A DNA stretch of 64,000 bases from Drechslerella dactyloides. Taxonomy: Eukaryota; Ascomycota; Orbiliomycetes; Orbiliales; Orbiliaceae. A program made the translations under genes and the position numbers. The stretch's first letter is position 1; the number at the start of each line of letters is the position of its first letter. Location: the NCBI GenBank assembly GCA_020064725.1, contig JAGTWJ010000003.1:2604001-2668000 (forward strand). The letters are read 5' to 3'. The notes under the pieces were generated by a model. It saw only the letters and a list, made by a program, of their open reading frames with translations. It searched no databases and was not told the DNA's origin. Of the stretch, positions 11,653-24,418 are shown piece after piece.

Positions 11653-13528
11653 TCACACGCTATCCGAGGACCTAGCAGTCCCCGGCCGAGAATCTCTGAT
11701 CCGCCGCTTGGGAGTTCCCTTGATCTTTGGCGCCTGGTGGACATGGCACTTGTACGCATGCCTGAACCAAGTCGTCCCTTTCTTCTTGTTGCTGACCAGG
11801 CTGATCCAATCGTTACAGGAGTGGCAAAGACCCTCCCATACGTCGGGGTTTCCATCGACACGTCGGACGTCTTGCGGCTCCATAAATGCTTGGCCCGTTG
11901 CCGCACTGATCCCGTGCGTGAAGGATTTGTCGTACCAGAACGCCGAGTTCTTCAGGACGAGCCACCTCCCGGGCTTGCAAATACCACACCACCCCTCCCT
12001 CTTGTTTCCATGGTTCCGTACCCATTTCGGTGTGTAGAGATCTCCTTCGAAACGCAGCTCTTGTTCGTGAGGTTTCATGTCGGGATCCTCTGGGTTCATA
12101 TCCTCCTCGGGCGGATCGAGTTGTTCTTCGGACAGAGCAGCGTAAAGATCAGGGCGGTCGCTCGCGTCGCCATATTGATAGTGAGCGTCTGCATTTGACT
12201 GTAGCATGCGCAAATAGTGAAACTGCGCGGCAGGGAAGTGGTGATGATCCATTTGAGACTCAAGACATGGCTGACCAGGCAGAAGCGCAGGTGCTCTAGG
12301 AGCTGGAAAGCCCGAGTGGCCGTATGGAGAATACATATACTGTTCCGAATCGCAGTGACCGCCTGGGAATTCGCTAAGTGGCTGCAGCATCCCCGTATCC
12401 GGCCCGTTGTTGACTGCACTGGCAAGTTCTAGCGTCGACGCTATGGAGGGAACATGATTGCCCAGACTACTCAAGGGACTGTTGTTCGGCAAATTCATCC
12501 CAGTCGACCAACGTTTGCTTCGTCCATCGATACAGTATGGGGCAAGCCTGGAGTTCTGTCTTGGTGATTGCGAAACCTTTCCTCGGCTCGGCACTCGAAC
12601 AAGATCAACCATGTTCCTGGGAGACGGGAGGGGCGATGGATTCGCAGTGGAGACGCAAGACGTAGGAGCTGTCCCGAGGCTGTTGAGATGATCGTTATAC
12701 GGGAGGCCTGCCGCGGCATTGCTGCCCTCTTGAGATGATACCAAGCCGTCGTAGGGCAAAACATCCGCTGATATCGAAGTGGAGGCATCGGAAAGACGTC
12801 TAGACATGGACGTGGTCAGGCTTTGGCTGTCGCAATCCGAAACCGGCTGCGGATATGAGAATTTCGGATGAAGATAGACGCTCTGGGCATCCAGTTCGTC
12901 ATTGGTAGGGAAGTCATTGCTCAGCGGCTCCGGATCAACGCCACGGACAATGATTCCATCCTGCGACACGGGCCAGAATCCAACTACACGCATGCATCTG
13001 GCATCAGCGGTTGTGTTCCGAGGGGTGAAAGATAGGTATATCATGATCAAACACCAGGAGGGATCAATCGGATCGAGAATCTTTCTTACCGTCATACGAC
13101 TGGCTAGTCTGTTGGCCCATGGCTGCCTGCGTTGCGTTGGCGCGGGCCTGGTAGCAGCCGGACTGCCACACGGGGGGCGGGCCGCTGAAAGCAGGGCCAT
13201 TGCCGGTCTGATTCAAGATGGAGGGCTTGCTGGAGCCTCTGTGGGAGTGATGTTGTGCGTGAGAGCTAGGACCAGCCTGCCACTGACCGTCTTCGCCGCC
13301 TTGTTGGTTCAGTTCGAGATAGGACTTGCTGGGGAGGCCTCGCAGGGTTGCGTTGGCGTCAAACGGGCTGTTTGACGATGTGCGGTCGTAGAGGCTATTG
13401 GAGGACGAGGTGCAGTCGCTAAATTAGACGAAGAAGAAGACGATTTAAGACGCCGTGCCGGATGCTTGGAGAGCTTCGGAGGGTACTTACGAGTAAGCAG
13501 CTTCATCCATCTCGTAGGATGAAAACAT
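11653..13528 (-). CDS. Putative transcription regulator with Rua1-type C-terminal domain (formerly DUF4451)
   Basis: Exons: 13528-13491, 13418-13090, 12983-11653 (565 aa). The first 440 residues are low-complexity, Ser/Pro/Gln/Asn-rich and of unknown fold. The C-terminal 115 residues are strongly patterned: KWVRNHGNKREGWCGICKPG, a run of aromatic residues, GLCHSCNDWISLV, then FRHAYKCH. Candidate zinc ligands are C455, C458, C509, C512, H531 and H536. This matches, from memory, the Rua1_C family named after the Ustilago regulator of ustilagic acid; the function in this fungus is unknown. I chose the start MFSSYEMDEAAYS because the 38-bp first exon and two canonical introns join in frame. A tempting ATG at 13200 would read through exon 2 in the wrong frame. 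Confidence 0.75.
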
Positions 13529-16500
13529 CTTTTTGTTATTCGACTTTTCTTTTCCGTTCTACTGGGAAGTTGCTGTTTATGTCCACGCGCGAGTCGGGAT
13601 TACAGTTGTTTCGATACGAAATCGGTCGAGAAGGCGCGAGTGGGATGGAGATATACAGATAGGCCCGGATCACAAGAGGTGCCGTCTAGGCTCACAGTGG
13701 TCGCAATGTATTCGGCTCCGGCGGAAAGAATATGGACTCGAGCCGTGGGCTAGTTCACTCGTCTTGTCATGCAGCCAGCGGCGGGTGCAATGCGTTCCGG
13801 AAGGTCGAACTGGGGCGGGAGCAAGACAGGCACAAGGTTTGGGGGGATATCCCACGAGCGCCGGGGTGGATGATGGGAATATGGAGAGGAAATCCGGACG
13901 TTACTTTGGAAGAAGGAGCGAGAGCGGTGAAGACCAAGTGATGGAGACGTTTACATTGAACGGGGACTTGGGATCGAATCGGGTTGGAGGACAGGCTTGC
14001 TATATATGTCTGGATAGCACACCAGCACTTAAATATATACACCGGGTATATGGTTCAAGCATTCGCGGATACATGTAACAGACCGCCACTGCTGCCAGTG
14101 CTATATATACCCTGTTATAATTGATCTGGCTATATCGTTCTTATTTCTAGATTTCTCTCGCGCGACCAGCGCCAACGAAACATCCCTTGTAACAGGCTGC
14201 CAGAAAGGGCAGCGGTCGTGGTTAAGACGGAAGAAAAGCAAAGAAACGGACGAGTGAAGAAAGGAAGACCAGAAAAAAAAAAGACGCGAGGGACGACAGC
14301 GGGAGAGGGTGGTGGGGGGGAACGTGGAGGGCACACAGGCCAAGAAGAGCACGGGCAAGGAAAAAAAAAAAAAAAAAAAGGAAGGAAAGGAAGGAAGAGG
14401 GAATCCATTCGTCGGGGCTAAACCCAGGATGGCGAGAGTAGGGAGGTCTTCCAACAGGCGGTGTGCGGCCTTCGAACTCGGTTTGGGCTGCAAGGGCAGC
14501 TCAGCATGTATGCGAGAGCTCGAGTGTCATGTAATGCGATGTAATGTAATGTACCTGTGCCCTCATTAGACCTTGCGTCTGTACTCCAGGACGCACCTGT
14601 AAGACGCCTGTCAGTTCGACGATGGCAGCCGTGTAATCAGGTAGGTGCCGCACGACGTCTGGCGAGGATCGGGAGGTGTAATGTCATGTCATGTATGTAT
14701 GTCAGGTAATGTAATGTCATGTCATGTCCGGACTCAGGACATGTGTGTATAATTACCTGCAAACATCCTTTCCGCGAAGGATGAATATCCTGGGTTTGAG
14801 GTTCGGTGGGAGTTTTAAAAATAGCTTTCGGCTAGCCGACCAGTCTGTTTCATCACGCCCGAACAAGACACCAGCAGGCATCGCGGCGGGCGCTACCCCT
14901 GCCGGGCTGCTCATTTGGGGTCGCCCGTTTGCCTGTTTCGACGAGGCCCATGCATGCAGGGCTCCTGCTGATGGGCCTCGCGGGCCTGTCCAGCAGCTGG
15001 GAAGCGGTTCTTTTTTAGGAAGCTGTCAATTCCAAACGCCATCGGTCTCGCGGGGACGCTGGCCGGCTCGCGCGGTCGTCTGTCGATGAGATAAGGTGCG
15101 CTGCCCAACGGCGGCATGCTCTCTGTCTTCGGACTTGGGTGCACAGTACATGTGCGTGCGGGACATACATAGGTACTGTACATGCACGGAGTTGGAACCA
15201 TCTCGGAGGCGTTCTCTCTGGCGTGCGTAGAAATGTACCCCTGATCCCGATCTGGCGTTGATTAGGCGCCGTGGTTGCGCCGGGCCACAGGGGATGTTTG
15301 AGTGCCGGAGGACTAGCTGGTGTGTGCGAAGTTGAGGTCGAGGGTCCAGTCCGCGAGATCTGGTTCGAAAGCGCATGCACCTCTGATGTACCTGTACTGT
15401 ACCTTTGCTGCACCTTCACTTCTGCATGACATGCACCAGCATGCAAGGCCAAATTGTACATGTACGGACTCACGGTTCCGTCCAAAGTACACCCAACCTC
15501 CCCCGTCCAACAGGGCAGCAGCTGTCCAGGAAAAGCCAAAACCAGGGGTGGAAAATGGCAATCAAGGAACCAAGATCTGCTTGTATTGCGTCCGTAAGGC
15601 ATCAGCCATGTCCACTTCGACTTCGGCTCCCCCCCTGCCGGTTTACAAAGCTGCCATGCGTGTGTGGATGTCGGACAATTAACGTCTCCTCCGGCTTTCC
15701 TCTCCAGCAGTGCGCCGTAGCTCCAGCATCGGATCTGGACTCTTTAGGCAATCTTCGAGATGCTTCTCAGCACCCTGCTGCTTGCTTGCTCGTAGCTACC
15801 TCCCCAATTTAAGTTAGATTGCTTTCAATCCCATCGTCGGTTATGATCGCATGCTTGCAATATCTCCACAAGCTCTGCAATTGCTGATGGACGTGTGCAC
15901 AAGTACTTAGGTACGTACCAAGATGAGCGATGCCGAGCTAAATTAGCCCAAATCAAAACCCGTTTGATTTGTCGGTGGGGCCGGGCGAACGTCGAACGGG
16001 GGCACCACGCGCTTGACACCTTGCCCGCACAAGCGATTTTGACATGCATATGCACAATTTTACGGAGGAAAAAAGGACGACATACAGGTACTCCGTGCCC
16101 TCCTCGAGGCCGCCGGACGACTAGTCGATGTGCTAACCCCGAACGGGGTAAGGGGCGCTGAGGTAAGTGCTTAAGTGCGCTCTCGATATCGGGCTGATCC
16201 CTCCGGACAGGGTTGCTCGCTATAATCTGTCCGTTCAACGGTACTTGCATGCACATATACATACATCAAGGCTCCAATAAAAGGTCCCGCTCTCGAATTT
16301 TGACGCCGCCACTTGCGGGTTCTATATACACCCGCGCGCAGATACATGTAGAAATAAATGCTGGATATACACCCGGAGGCGACTAAGAAGCAGTTAGTCG
16401 AGAGCGTATGCCCCCCTCTCGCATTTCCTTATTTAGACACCCCGGGTTCTTAAGCACGGAGCAGCCAAATACGGTCTGCAGCAGCAACCAGGACATCTGT

Positions 16501-17813
16501 GTATAATGATTCACTTGGCCAGATACCTTGGATGCGACACGATCTGTAACGACTCTGCAGTCTTCCTCTAAATTTCCTCCCAAACATCTCACCGGAATCA
16601 GTCAGCTAGTGTATTTCGAGCTAGTGTCTCTCCATCTTACCTCTACAAGTATACGCGGATCAAGCCGTTTATCAGGTAAGCAGGCTAGTAATTTCGAGTA
16701 AGTCCTAAATCAGTCTTGACTAAGCAGACCGAAGCCCCCCATCTTCGGAACAAGGAGAGACTGAGAACTGACTGGGATATCTAGGGCTGTATACTCTTTC
16801 AGCAGGTCAGGTAGATACCTGCTGACTGCTTAGGTATAAATCGTTACATGATCAAGTCACTGGGATGTTTGTTTCATTGAAATTGGTTCTAGAAACAAGG
16901 GTCCGTCACCACCTCCCGAATATAGCAGCCGAGATGCGACTAGCGACTATTGCTCCTGCTCCTGGGACAATCAACTCTAGAGCAATTTATAGATCAAATA
17001 GATTGCCGCACGTGGCAGCCTGGTGCTTGTCCGTGCATCTACTTCGTATACATACTTATGAAGACTTACATGTATCGAAAAATATGGTTGGGCTCGAGTG
17101 TCCGGCTGCCAAAGCACGCAATTTGATTACACCGCTTGATTCCAATTGACCTACTACTGTGTCGCTGTAATGTGTCTTTGGTCACGGCTTAAGATGATCG
17201 AGTTTGCCACGTTTGCGGGAAGGTGCCCAACAATAATACACACACACACACACCCCTTGCCCATGCCAAGATCCAGTGTAGTGAAAGACCAAGCCCATGA
17301 ATGGTGCATACCATGTCCCAGATACAAACTTATCAAAAGAAAGGTGAAATTAGAAATCTCTTGCGTGATCCCGGGCCTCGCTGATAGATGCTCAATAGAG
17401 ACTGTCTCATTCCTTGCGGCCCCGTAACGTTGCTTGCACATCGGGTCCGGGATACAGGTCATTCGAACAAACATGGGATCCCATTGTCTCCTTCATAGCT
17501 TGTCACTGGCCCCACATGTATTCACCTTGGCGCTCCTTTGCAGACAGCTGCGCAACTCAGCTCTCCTCATATTGAGGGCCATGGAAGCAACTTCATACTC
17601 ATCGAGCAACCAAACTCGTTGGTCTCGGGGACTGCATACATACACACATACATACATACAATTGTCTGGGTGTTTCCTGGCTATTGTCTCAAGCTCGTCT
17701 TCTCCTGGTATTTGCTGGAGGTGCGGAGGTCCCAATGATTCTCTAAATTATACAGGCCCGACACACGCTTCCTGTGCAGAAACACGACTTCAGCGGCTTC
17801 CTCGTCTGATAAG
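13529..17813. other. 4.3 kb gene-free region with simple repeats
   Basis: I find no coding gene, tRNA or intact mobile element. The left part is presumably the long promoter of the minus-strand Rua1-C gene, with an AT-rich TATATA patch at 13990-14120 and an A19 run at 14361-14379 followed by GAAGG repeats. From 14520 to 14730 there are ATGTA/ATGTC pentamer repeats. Between 15140 and 15470 GTACATGT and GTACCTGTAC palindromic words recur. CA and CATA runs occur at 17238-17254 and 17633-17661. Scattered open frames have no domains. Confidence 0.55.
14520..14730. repeat. Degenerate ATGTA/ATGTC pentamer repeat
   Basis: Two clusters of the pentamers ATGTA, ATGTC and ATGCG occur at about 14524-14552 and 14681-14728, the second with at least eight units. 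They look like a decayed microsatellite and code for nothing evident. Confidence 0.7.
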
Positions 17814-20800
17814 CTAGCCTCTGCCCTGCTCTCCGAGTACTGAGACCTCAGCTTCGCAACTGCGACAGTATGCAGCCACCGAAACATTTTGACTGCCTGG
17901 CCCTTGGCTAGCCAACCGAGTGGCGTTTTGCAGAGCATTTCTGGCTTGACGGCATCTCGATCTCTCTCTCCACACCCACGACTCCCATTCGCTTAATAGT
18001 ACATCTGTTTCGAGCCGATTCAACAGTGATAGAGTGACGAGCAATTCGTGTCTATAGATACCGAGCTTCCTTCTCGTCAGTTCGAACTTCTTCGACAAGA
18101 GTTGTGCCCGAGACGTGCTCTTTGAGCTCTCAACCCGGTGATCGTCCGTTAGGGTATGAATGTCGAGAAATTTCTGGAAGCTGCATCATCAACTGATTAA
18201 CATCAATACAGCCAGCCAGATCGCAGAAATGTTTGCCTTACCATTGGTTGTTAGCTGGGTAGAAGTTGGCTGTATTTAAGATTGTTGCCATTTCTATTTC
18301 ATCAAGCGTAATTGACCGTCTCATCGTGTTCTGAGGCATCACCCCAACACTCTCAATATATGATAATGCTGCCGCATTGTGCCACAATTCCCTGACTGTC
18401 CCGACTGAGACAACCAGGTTGAGCAAGATCGAGATACTGAATCCGATCAGCAAGGCTTTGTTGAGCCTGACAAACCGCCAAACCTGGCTGAGCATCAAGA
18501 AAAACCCTTGCAGGATTGTCCTTGTGAGATTGTACGCAAGTGCTAGAGCGTCGTCAACGAAAAGGCTATAGTAGGATATTTCTGGCATTATCGATGCCGA
18601 CGATATGTATGGGGTTAGTGGATGTTGATCTGATTTTGCGGCATCGTCAACGAATGTTACTTGACCATATTGGCTGGCGATCCTGAATAGTTTTGAACTG
18701 TTGCCAGCTTTATTTATTTCATTCACCACAATGGAAACGAGGTCTTGAGCATCATCCCGTAGAACTTGAGATGCGTGACGATCGATGGAATCTAGGAGCT
18801 ATCAGTGGGTTGAGATTAAGTAGAGGCTTCGGGAGGCAAACCTTTCCAAAAATGAAGATTTTGGGACATTTTGACCGTGATCCAGAGCGACAAGCTGGCG
18901 GTAGATTTGGAAACTTGAGCGACGACAATCATTGTCTCGAGAAACAGGGCCCGTGCGTTTGGTACCATCCAAGGATGCCTTTGATCGGAAACTACATAAT
19001 AGCGGTTGTCCTCCAAGACCTGTATGGTTTGGAAATCTTGCCCGTGCATGGGAGTTCCTGTGGGCGGGGCAGTTCCATGAGCTGCATATTCGTTGAAACA
19101 ATCACGAGTCAACAATTTTGCTCACCATGTCTGTTGGTATAGTGAAATTCCCTACGCCCTAAATGGCCTTCGGTTCTGATCCAAGGCGAACATATCAGGC
19201 CTAGAGGAGAATAGGGAACAATTAGAATATTTTGTATTTACCAGGGGTGGGTGAGTTCTGAAATGCGTACCAGCTGAGCGACGCTTCGCGTATAAGTCAT
19301 GAAAAACTTTTGATTTCTCCCCAAATATCAAACAAAATAAAGATTTCGCCGAAAGAGGATACGTTTCCCCGAATACCTTGACGGCATTGGCTGGAGGGAC
19401 AAAATTAACCGGATTCGCCACAATGCTTCCATTGTAGCGGTCTCTTACATCGAGACCCGTAACCTTTTCGACGAGGCGTCTATAAAGCGTCATCAGCGCC
19501 TGTGGTTTGATGACCAGGTTTTGTATAACTTACCGCATTGAGTTCGGACCCTTTGACGGTGGATTTATCGTCGAGAAAGATTCTTCGACTTCTTCACCCA
19601 GGCTGATCTCCTCCCAGCTCTCACTGGTCGGACTTTGTTGGGGTTCGTTATCCATCCGGGTCAGATTGTCGATTACGTCGGAGAGTGAAGCTGGGGTCTC
19701 GAGTGTCGCAAGATCTACTAAATATCGAAGTCGTCGCTGTAGCAGCCATATTGGTTCAAGGAAGGTCGTAACCGCGATCTCCTCGTCCGACAATGGACCC
19801 AATTCCTCAACTTCTTTCAAATGCAAATGAAGCTGATCGCTGGCTTTCCCTGGCGTGACTCGGACACTGATGATAAGTTGCAATCGAATTTTATTGACAA
19901 GAACTAATCCGAGATGATGAGAATAGAAATACATTGCAGCAGTCGTAACAAAGGCTCTTCCTGGAAACTCCTGGACATCATTCGGCTTCCAAGTTGCACG
20001 GAATACAAGCAACACCACTTCTTCCCGGGGAACTTCGGGGAATAAGATATGGAATTGACCGTCTTGCTGGCGGAGCTCGTCGGGGTAATTGTTCGGATAG
20101 CAGTCAGCAGTGGATGGATGTGGGAATCGCGGAATCGGCGGCGCCTGCGCTTCGAGGTCCAACGATATAGCTTTCCTGTGCGTTGGATTAACAGAGGTAG
20201 CGTCCCCAATAGATGGCCCAGCTGCTGAGGCTACATTTTCTTTCGTCGCACCAGCTTCAGCCGGTTTACTAGCCTTATCATCAGCCTTGCTGGCTAGGGC
20301 CCAATTCTATGATCGCCAGTTAGTAGTCTATTGCTGGCTGAGGCCGATGTGGAAATGCTTACTGATGTTCCCCAAGAATTCGCCATCAGACCACCAGGTG
20401 TCGACATTCCGCGGTCAGAGATGGCAGATACGGCAATAGCGTGTCTCGAAAGGCCAGTTGACATAGGCAAATTTACTAGTGTTCTGGGGCCCAGCGACGA
20501 AGTGACATATCCGTCGGAAACAGATATACCTTTTGCAGAGCCGAGACCTTGAAATGAGGGTGACACAAGAGCAGGCACAGCGGGAGGGGCCGTGTTAAGT
20601 GGCAGAGCTCCATGGCTGGCAGATATTAAAGCTTGTATGCCACTCCCGGGTAGTGACTTCCGATCGCCGCCCGTGGCTTGGCTAGCTCCAGGCCCAGCGC
20701 TCTTGCGACTGGGGAGATCTAGTATTTGCCCTAGCCTTGATCCATGTACGCCTGAAGTGACATCGTCTCCAGGAAACAAAGGACGCTTGCCAAAATCGTT

Positions 20801-22419
20801 ACTAGCACGAGCACTGGACTCAAGGCCTGGGACTCCTAGTATATTTTGCTTTTCCGTTTCGTCCAGTCCAAGCATTTGACTGGAAGCAAACTCAATGCTC
20901 GGAGGAGAAACCGCAAAGGCTGATATGTTTGTTGCAGCAGATGGGGAGGATAGCACAGCGGCTCGTTTTGCAGCTTCGAAAACGCTCAGCCACATCGAGA
21001 GGTCTTGTTGTGTTTCTGCCTGTAACAAGATGCCGGTGCTGTTACGAGAAACCATGATTGTGAGCTACACCCATGTTCCGGAGAGGGGAAGCCCGATAGT
21101 GGAATATACGAGGGATGCGCTTACTCCTTGGTTTTTATCTCAAAGCAAAACCTTCTATCTTCTTGAAAGGCCGGTTTGACATTGCAGAGAAGAAGTCCGA
21201 TCTAAAAATTAGGTCAGTGCTAACAGATGAAGCGGAGGAACCGAGTGCATCGCACACCTTTTCGGTCTCTTCTACGCCATTGCCTTTCACGCCTTGCACC
21301 AGACAACCAAAAATGCCGTCCTTGACAAAGCACCAGCGGCGTACCCAGGTACTTCGGGCTCCCTGTTTGCCTGTGATGGAGCGGATAAATAGCCAACCTT
21401 GCTTCTCGATTGCTTCTGCATCCCTCGTAAGAGATGCTGCAGATTCTTTCCCCCTAGCTGTCAGGAAAGGAACTGTGCTCGAAGAATAATCTTCCAGCTC
21501 GCGCGAGGGTTTGGTAACAGATCTTGCTTGTTCTTCCATGTCCTTGCGCGCAAGCGCCAGTTCTTGTTTGAAGATATTGGCTGAGCTCTCCATGGCGTCG
21601 CTCCAGCTCCTGATCCGATCCATTTTTGCTTCATAGAACTCCAGATTTATAGAGAAACCTCGCCTATATTTCACCTGCTCTTTCCACAAGTCTGTTGTTA
21701 TCCGTGTGATAAGCCTATCCAGGCTGGCACGCAGCTCGGGAGCTTTACTGCAGAAGTCAAAGGACGATCGGATATACGTCTTCCTACTCTCGTGCAGCTG
21801 GAACGCATCTTCTCTGAGAGCGGAGGCTTCTTTGCCTTTGGATTGACTTGCGTATCTTTGCAGGAGCGTGTCATAGCGTTGCTGGGAAGTTTCGAGCGCA
21901 CGTCGACATTCTTTGAACTGTTTGACGTCATTTCGAAGAAACTCGCTCAGGGGGTCGATCATTTGGGGCTGTATTCGTTTCGAATACGCGATCGCGATAC
22001 TCCAGAATTCCTTTGACGCTTCTGCGAAGAGCTCGATAGCAAGTAGGGAGTAATCATGATCGAGGATTGACTCGGAAATGTGCGTGGGCAATGACTGGGA
22101 GAAGTTTGTTGTAATCACATCCTCCAGATCTATAGGAATACAGTTACCGTGATGTAAGCCCACGATCAACAGTCGAATAAAGAGTATATAGGAAGGGAGT
22201 AATTAGGCCTTTCGGTGTTATCCTACCTCCAATTTCTTGGCAGACTTTCAGAGTGCTTTTAATGTATCCTTCAAGCCATTTTTCAACAGCATCCACTTGT
22301 TCGCAATAATGGATAGCATTTGCACGAAATGTCGGCGAATCCAGGGCGGATTCTTTGAGATTTACAGGACTGTTCGCAAGTGGGCACGGTATAGTTAGCC
22401 ATGGTAGCCGAACGGCCAT
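17814..22419 (-). CDS. SIP3/LAM-family sterol transfer protein (BAR-PH-GRAM-VASt-TM)
   Basis: Ten exons: 22419-22227, 22129-21258, 21201-21125, 21038-20363, 20306-19534, 19479-19271, 19200-19126, 19081-18842, 18791-18242, 18180-17814; 1343 aa, normal for the family. Order: BAR-like coiled helices (about 10-290; ALDSPTFRAN, ILDHDYSLLAIELFAEASKEFW); PH domain (about 307-418; KQGWLFIRS, TWVRRWCFVKDG, RRFCFEIKTK, LQAETQQDLSMWL); a Ser/Gly-rich linker; GRAM domain (about 690-800; LVFRATWKPNDVQEFPGRAFV, split at the 20-residue limit); VASt/StART-like domain (about 890-1038; YPLSAKSLFCLIFGEKS, YYVVSDQRHPWMVP); transmembrane helix at about 1152-1171; and the conserved tail (YRHELLVTLSLLNRLE, YCRSC). 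Such proteins anchor in the ER and move sterol at membrane contact sites. Several introns are very short (44-56 bp). It diverges from vam7. Confidence 0.93.
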
Positions 22420-22995
22420 TATAGGACCTGAACGGAAGACTTGACGGAGTGTTTGCCTACATCAGCGAAAGTGGTATCGCCATTTTGGAGGTCTGGTGGC
22501 GGTTGTTGATTAGGCTGTTTGTGACACTTTATGCTCGAAGACGGAGATCGGAGGTGCCGACTGGACGCGAAGGTGACATGCGATACGGTGCCAGCAACAG
22601 AAGTGAGTGAGGGAGTACCAAGGGAGACAAGGGACCGGCAAGTGCTCGTCTCAGTCGCAAGCTGCTGCCCCCATGCCAGGCCAGGATGACGGTTGTTCAA
22701 AGCGATCTGGCGCGGTTTCGTTGATTGGCCGGTGGAACGCCAAGCTGTCTTGATGGAAGTCCTTTGCCTTTGCCTTTTGGCTAACTTGCGCCTCGCATAA
22801 ACACTGCGCACGTGCCGAGGACGGAGAACGAGAACGACGCTGAGGCCGTCACGGACACTGGCGGGATGCAGCAAGCATCCATTCTCTTTTTAACTGTCTC
22901 CGTGGCCTTGCTTTGACATCCAGGACTTACTACTCGGATAATTCCACCACTAGTAGAGTAGTCATATCTTGTCTATTCCGCCTTAGCTCACAGGT
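22420..22995. promoter_or_regulatory. Divergent promoter region between the SIP3/LAM gene and vam7
   Basis: A 576-bp interval separates two genes read in opposite directions, so it must serve both. I see no coding sequence in it; open frames lack domain content. Confidence 0.6.
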
Positions 22996-24145
22996 ATGAA
23001 CGAGCCACAGCTCTTGATTCCTTCCTACAGTACTGAGGAACTCCCGAAACCTCATACCGTCTACAACGTCAGCATCCGGCTCCCTCTCCGCTCTTTCTCC
23101 CTCAAGAAACGATACTCGGATTTTGATCAGCTCCACAGGGACCTCACATCGTCGACTGGTGTGGCTCCTCCCGTTGGTCTACCCCCCAAGACGTACTTCA
23201 AATCCACCGTCTCAGACGGCAGCTTCGCCGAGCAGAGACGGAAAGGCCTCGAGGAATACCTCCATGCGATACAAGGGAGCCAGGACCCCCGGTGGCGAGA
23301 GTCGCCGCCGTGGCGGCAATTTCTGAATCTACCCTCGTCTACATCCAATTACGACGCTTCAACTACAAGTCTATCTTCCCATCTCACGTCCCTCAACCAC
23401 TCAACTCTCGCGGATCCGGTACTATGGTTGGATGCACACAGAGAAATGAAGACACTTCTTCAGGATGCGAGGTCGGAGATATCTAGGAGAGATCAGTCTT
23501 TGTCCGTTGCAGATCAGCACGATGCAGCTGCAGCTGCGAAGAAATCTCTAGTCAAAGTATCCAGCCTCCTAGAAAGCTTGGAGAAAGGCCTTGCTTCTGC
23601 AACCAAAATTCCAAGTAATAGTGGTCTTGGGGACGGCGAGGTGAGGCGCCGTCGGGACCTTCTGGTTTCCGGTTTCAAAGAGCGCGATGCGCTTGAGGTC
23701 TTAGTGAATAGTCTATCAACCAAAAAGCTACAAGGCGAAACCGGTAATGGAGGTGCAACTTCAGGAGCATCGAAGTTTGCTCTTGGGAGTTCACGCGCAC
23801 GAACTACGGGAAGGGTTCTTGGCGCCCCGATACCAGAGACTGATCGCACTAGACAACTAGATAATTCGGGCGTCTTACAGCTGCAGCAACAGATCATGAA
23901 ATCCCAGGATGAAGATTTGGAAGCCTTGCTCAAAACTGTCGGGCGCCAAAAACAAATGGGCATTGAGATAGGGCAGGAACTTGATGAGCAAAATAAGTTC
24001 CTGGATAGTTTTGACGCCGACGTTGAACGGTATGCCCCCTTGATGAATGTAACCAACAAAGTCTGGAGATGAGATTGCTAAAGATATGAACAGGGTTGAC
24101 GATAAGGTACGAGTGGTCAAGAAACGCCTACAAAAAATCAGCTGA
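22996..24145 (+). CDS. vam7: Vacuolar Qc-SNARE Vam7 with PX domain
   Basis: Exons 22996-24029 and 24094-24145 (361 aa). It acts in homotypic vacuole fusion: the PX domain binds PI3P on the vacuole and the SNARE helix joins Vam3/Vti1/Nyv1. Residues 1-115 are a PX domain (YNVSIRLPLRSFSLKKRYSD, a basic pocket, GLPPKTYFKS, RRKGLEEYLHAI). The C-terminus is a Qc-SNARE coil (LQLQQQIMKSQDEDLEALL, IGQELDEQNKFLDSFDADV) with the zero-layer Gln in IGQELDEQ. Without the 64-bp intron the reading runs into a false tail; splicing restores the end of the coil (RVDDKVRVVKKRLQKIS). It has no transmembrane anchor, as in yeast Vam7. The start lies at the family's usual position, just before the PX domain. Confidence 0.93.
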
Positions 24146-24418
24146 GCATAGCGCGTCAGCTGAAGGCGGGGATTGTATGATTTTAGTCTTTTGCTTCTAG
24201 CTTCACGGGCGTTTGAATATAGTTGCATATACGCACGCGCAATTTTCCGGGCACTGCTCCATTAACAAAATGCTGCCCTGCTGTATCCGATCTCCTTGAT
24301 GATTCGCCTCCGGTTTGTTTACGAGACCACTCCGGTTCAGTAATTCGTAAAATTTCGCACCTGCTTTGGCGTAATGCATTCGGACGAAAGACGCCTTGTT
24401 ATGTATTGGGGCGGATCT

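Noticed and set aside
15340..15385. GGTTCGAA word as a tRNA T-loop
   Set aside because: No matching acceptor stem or A-box upstream; no tRNA gene could be built there or at other TTCGA sites.
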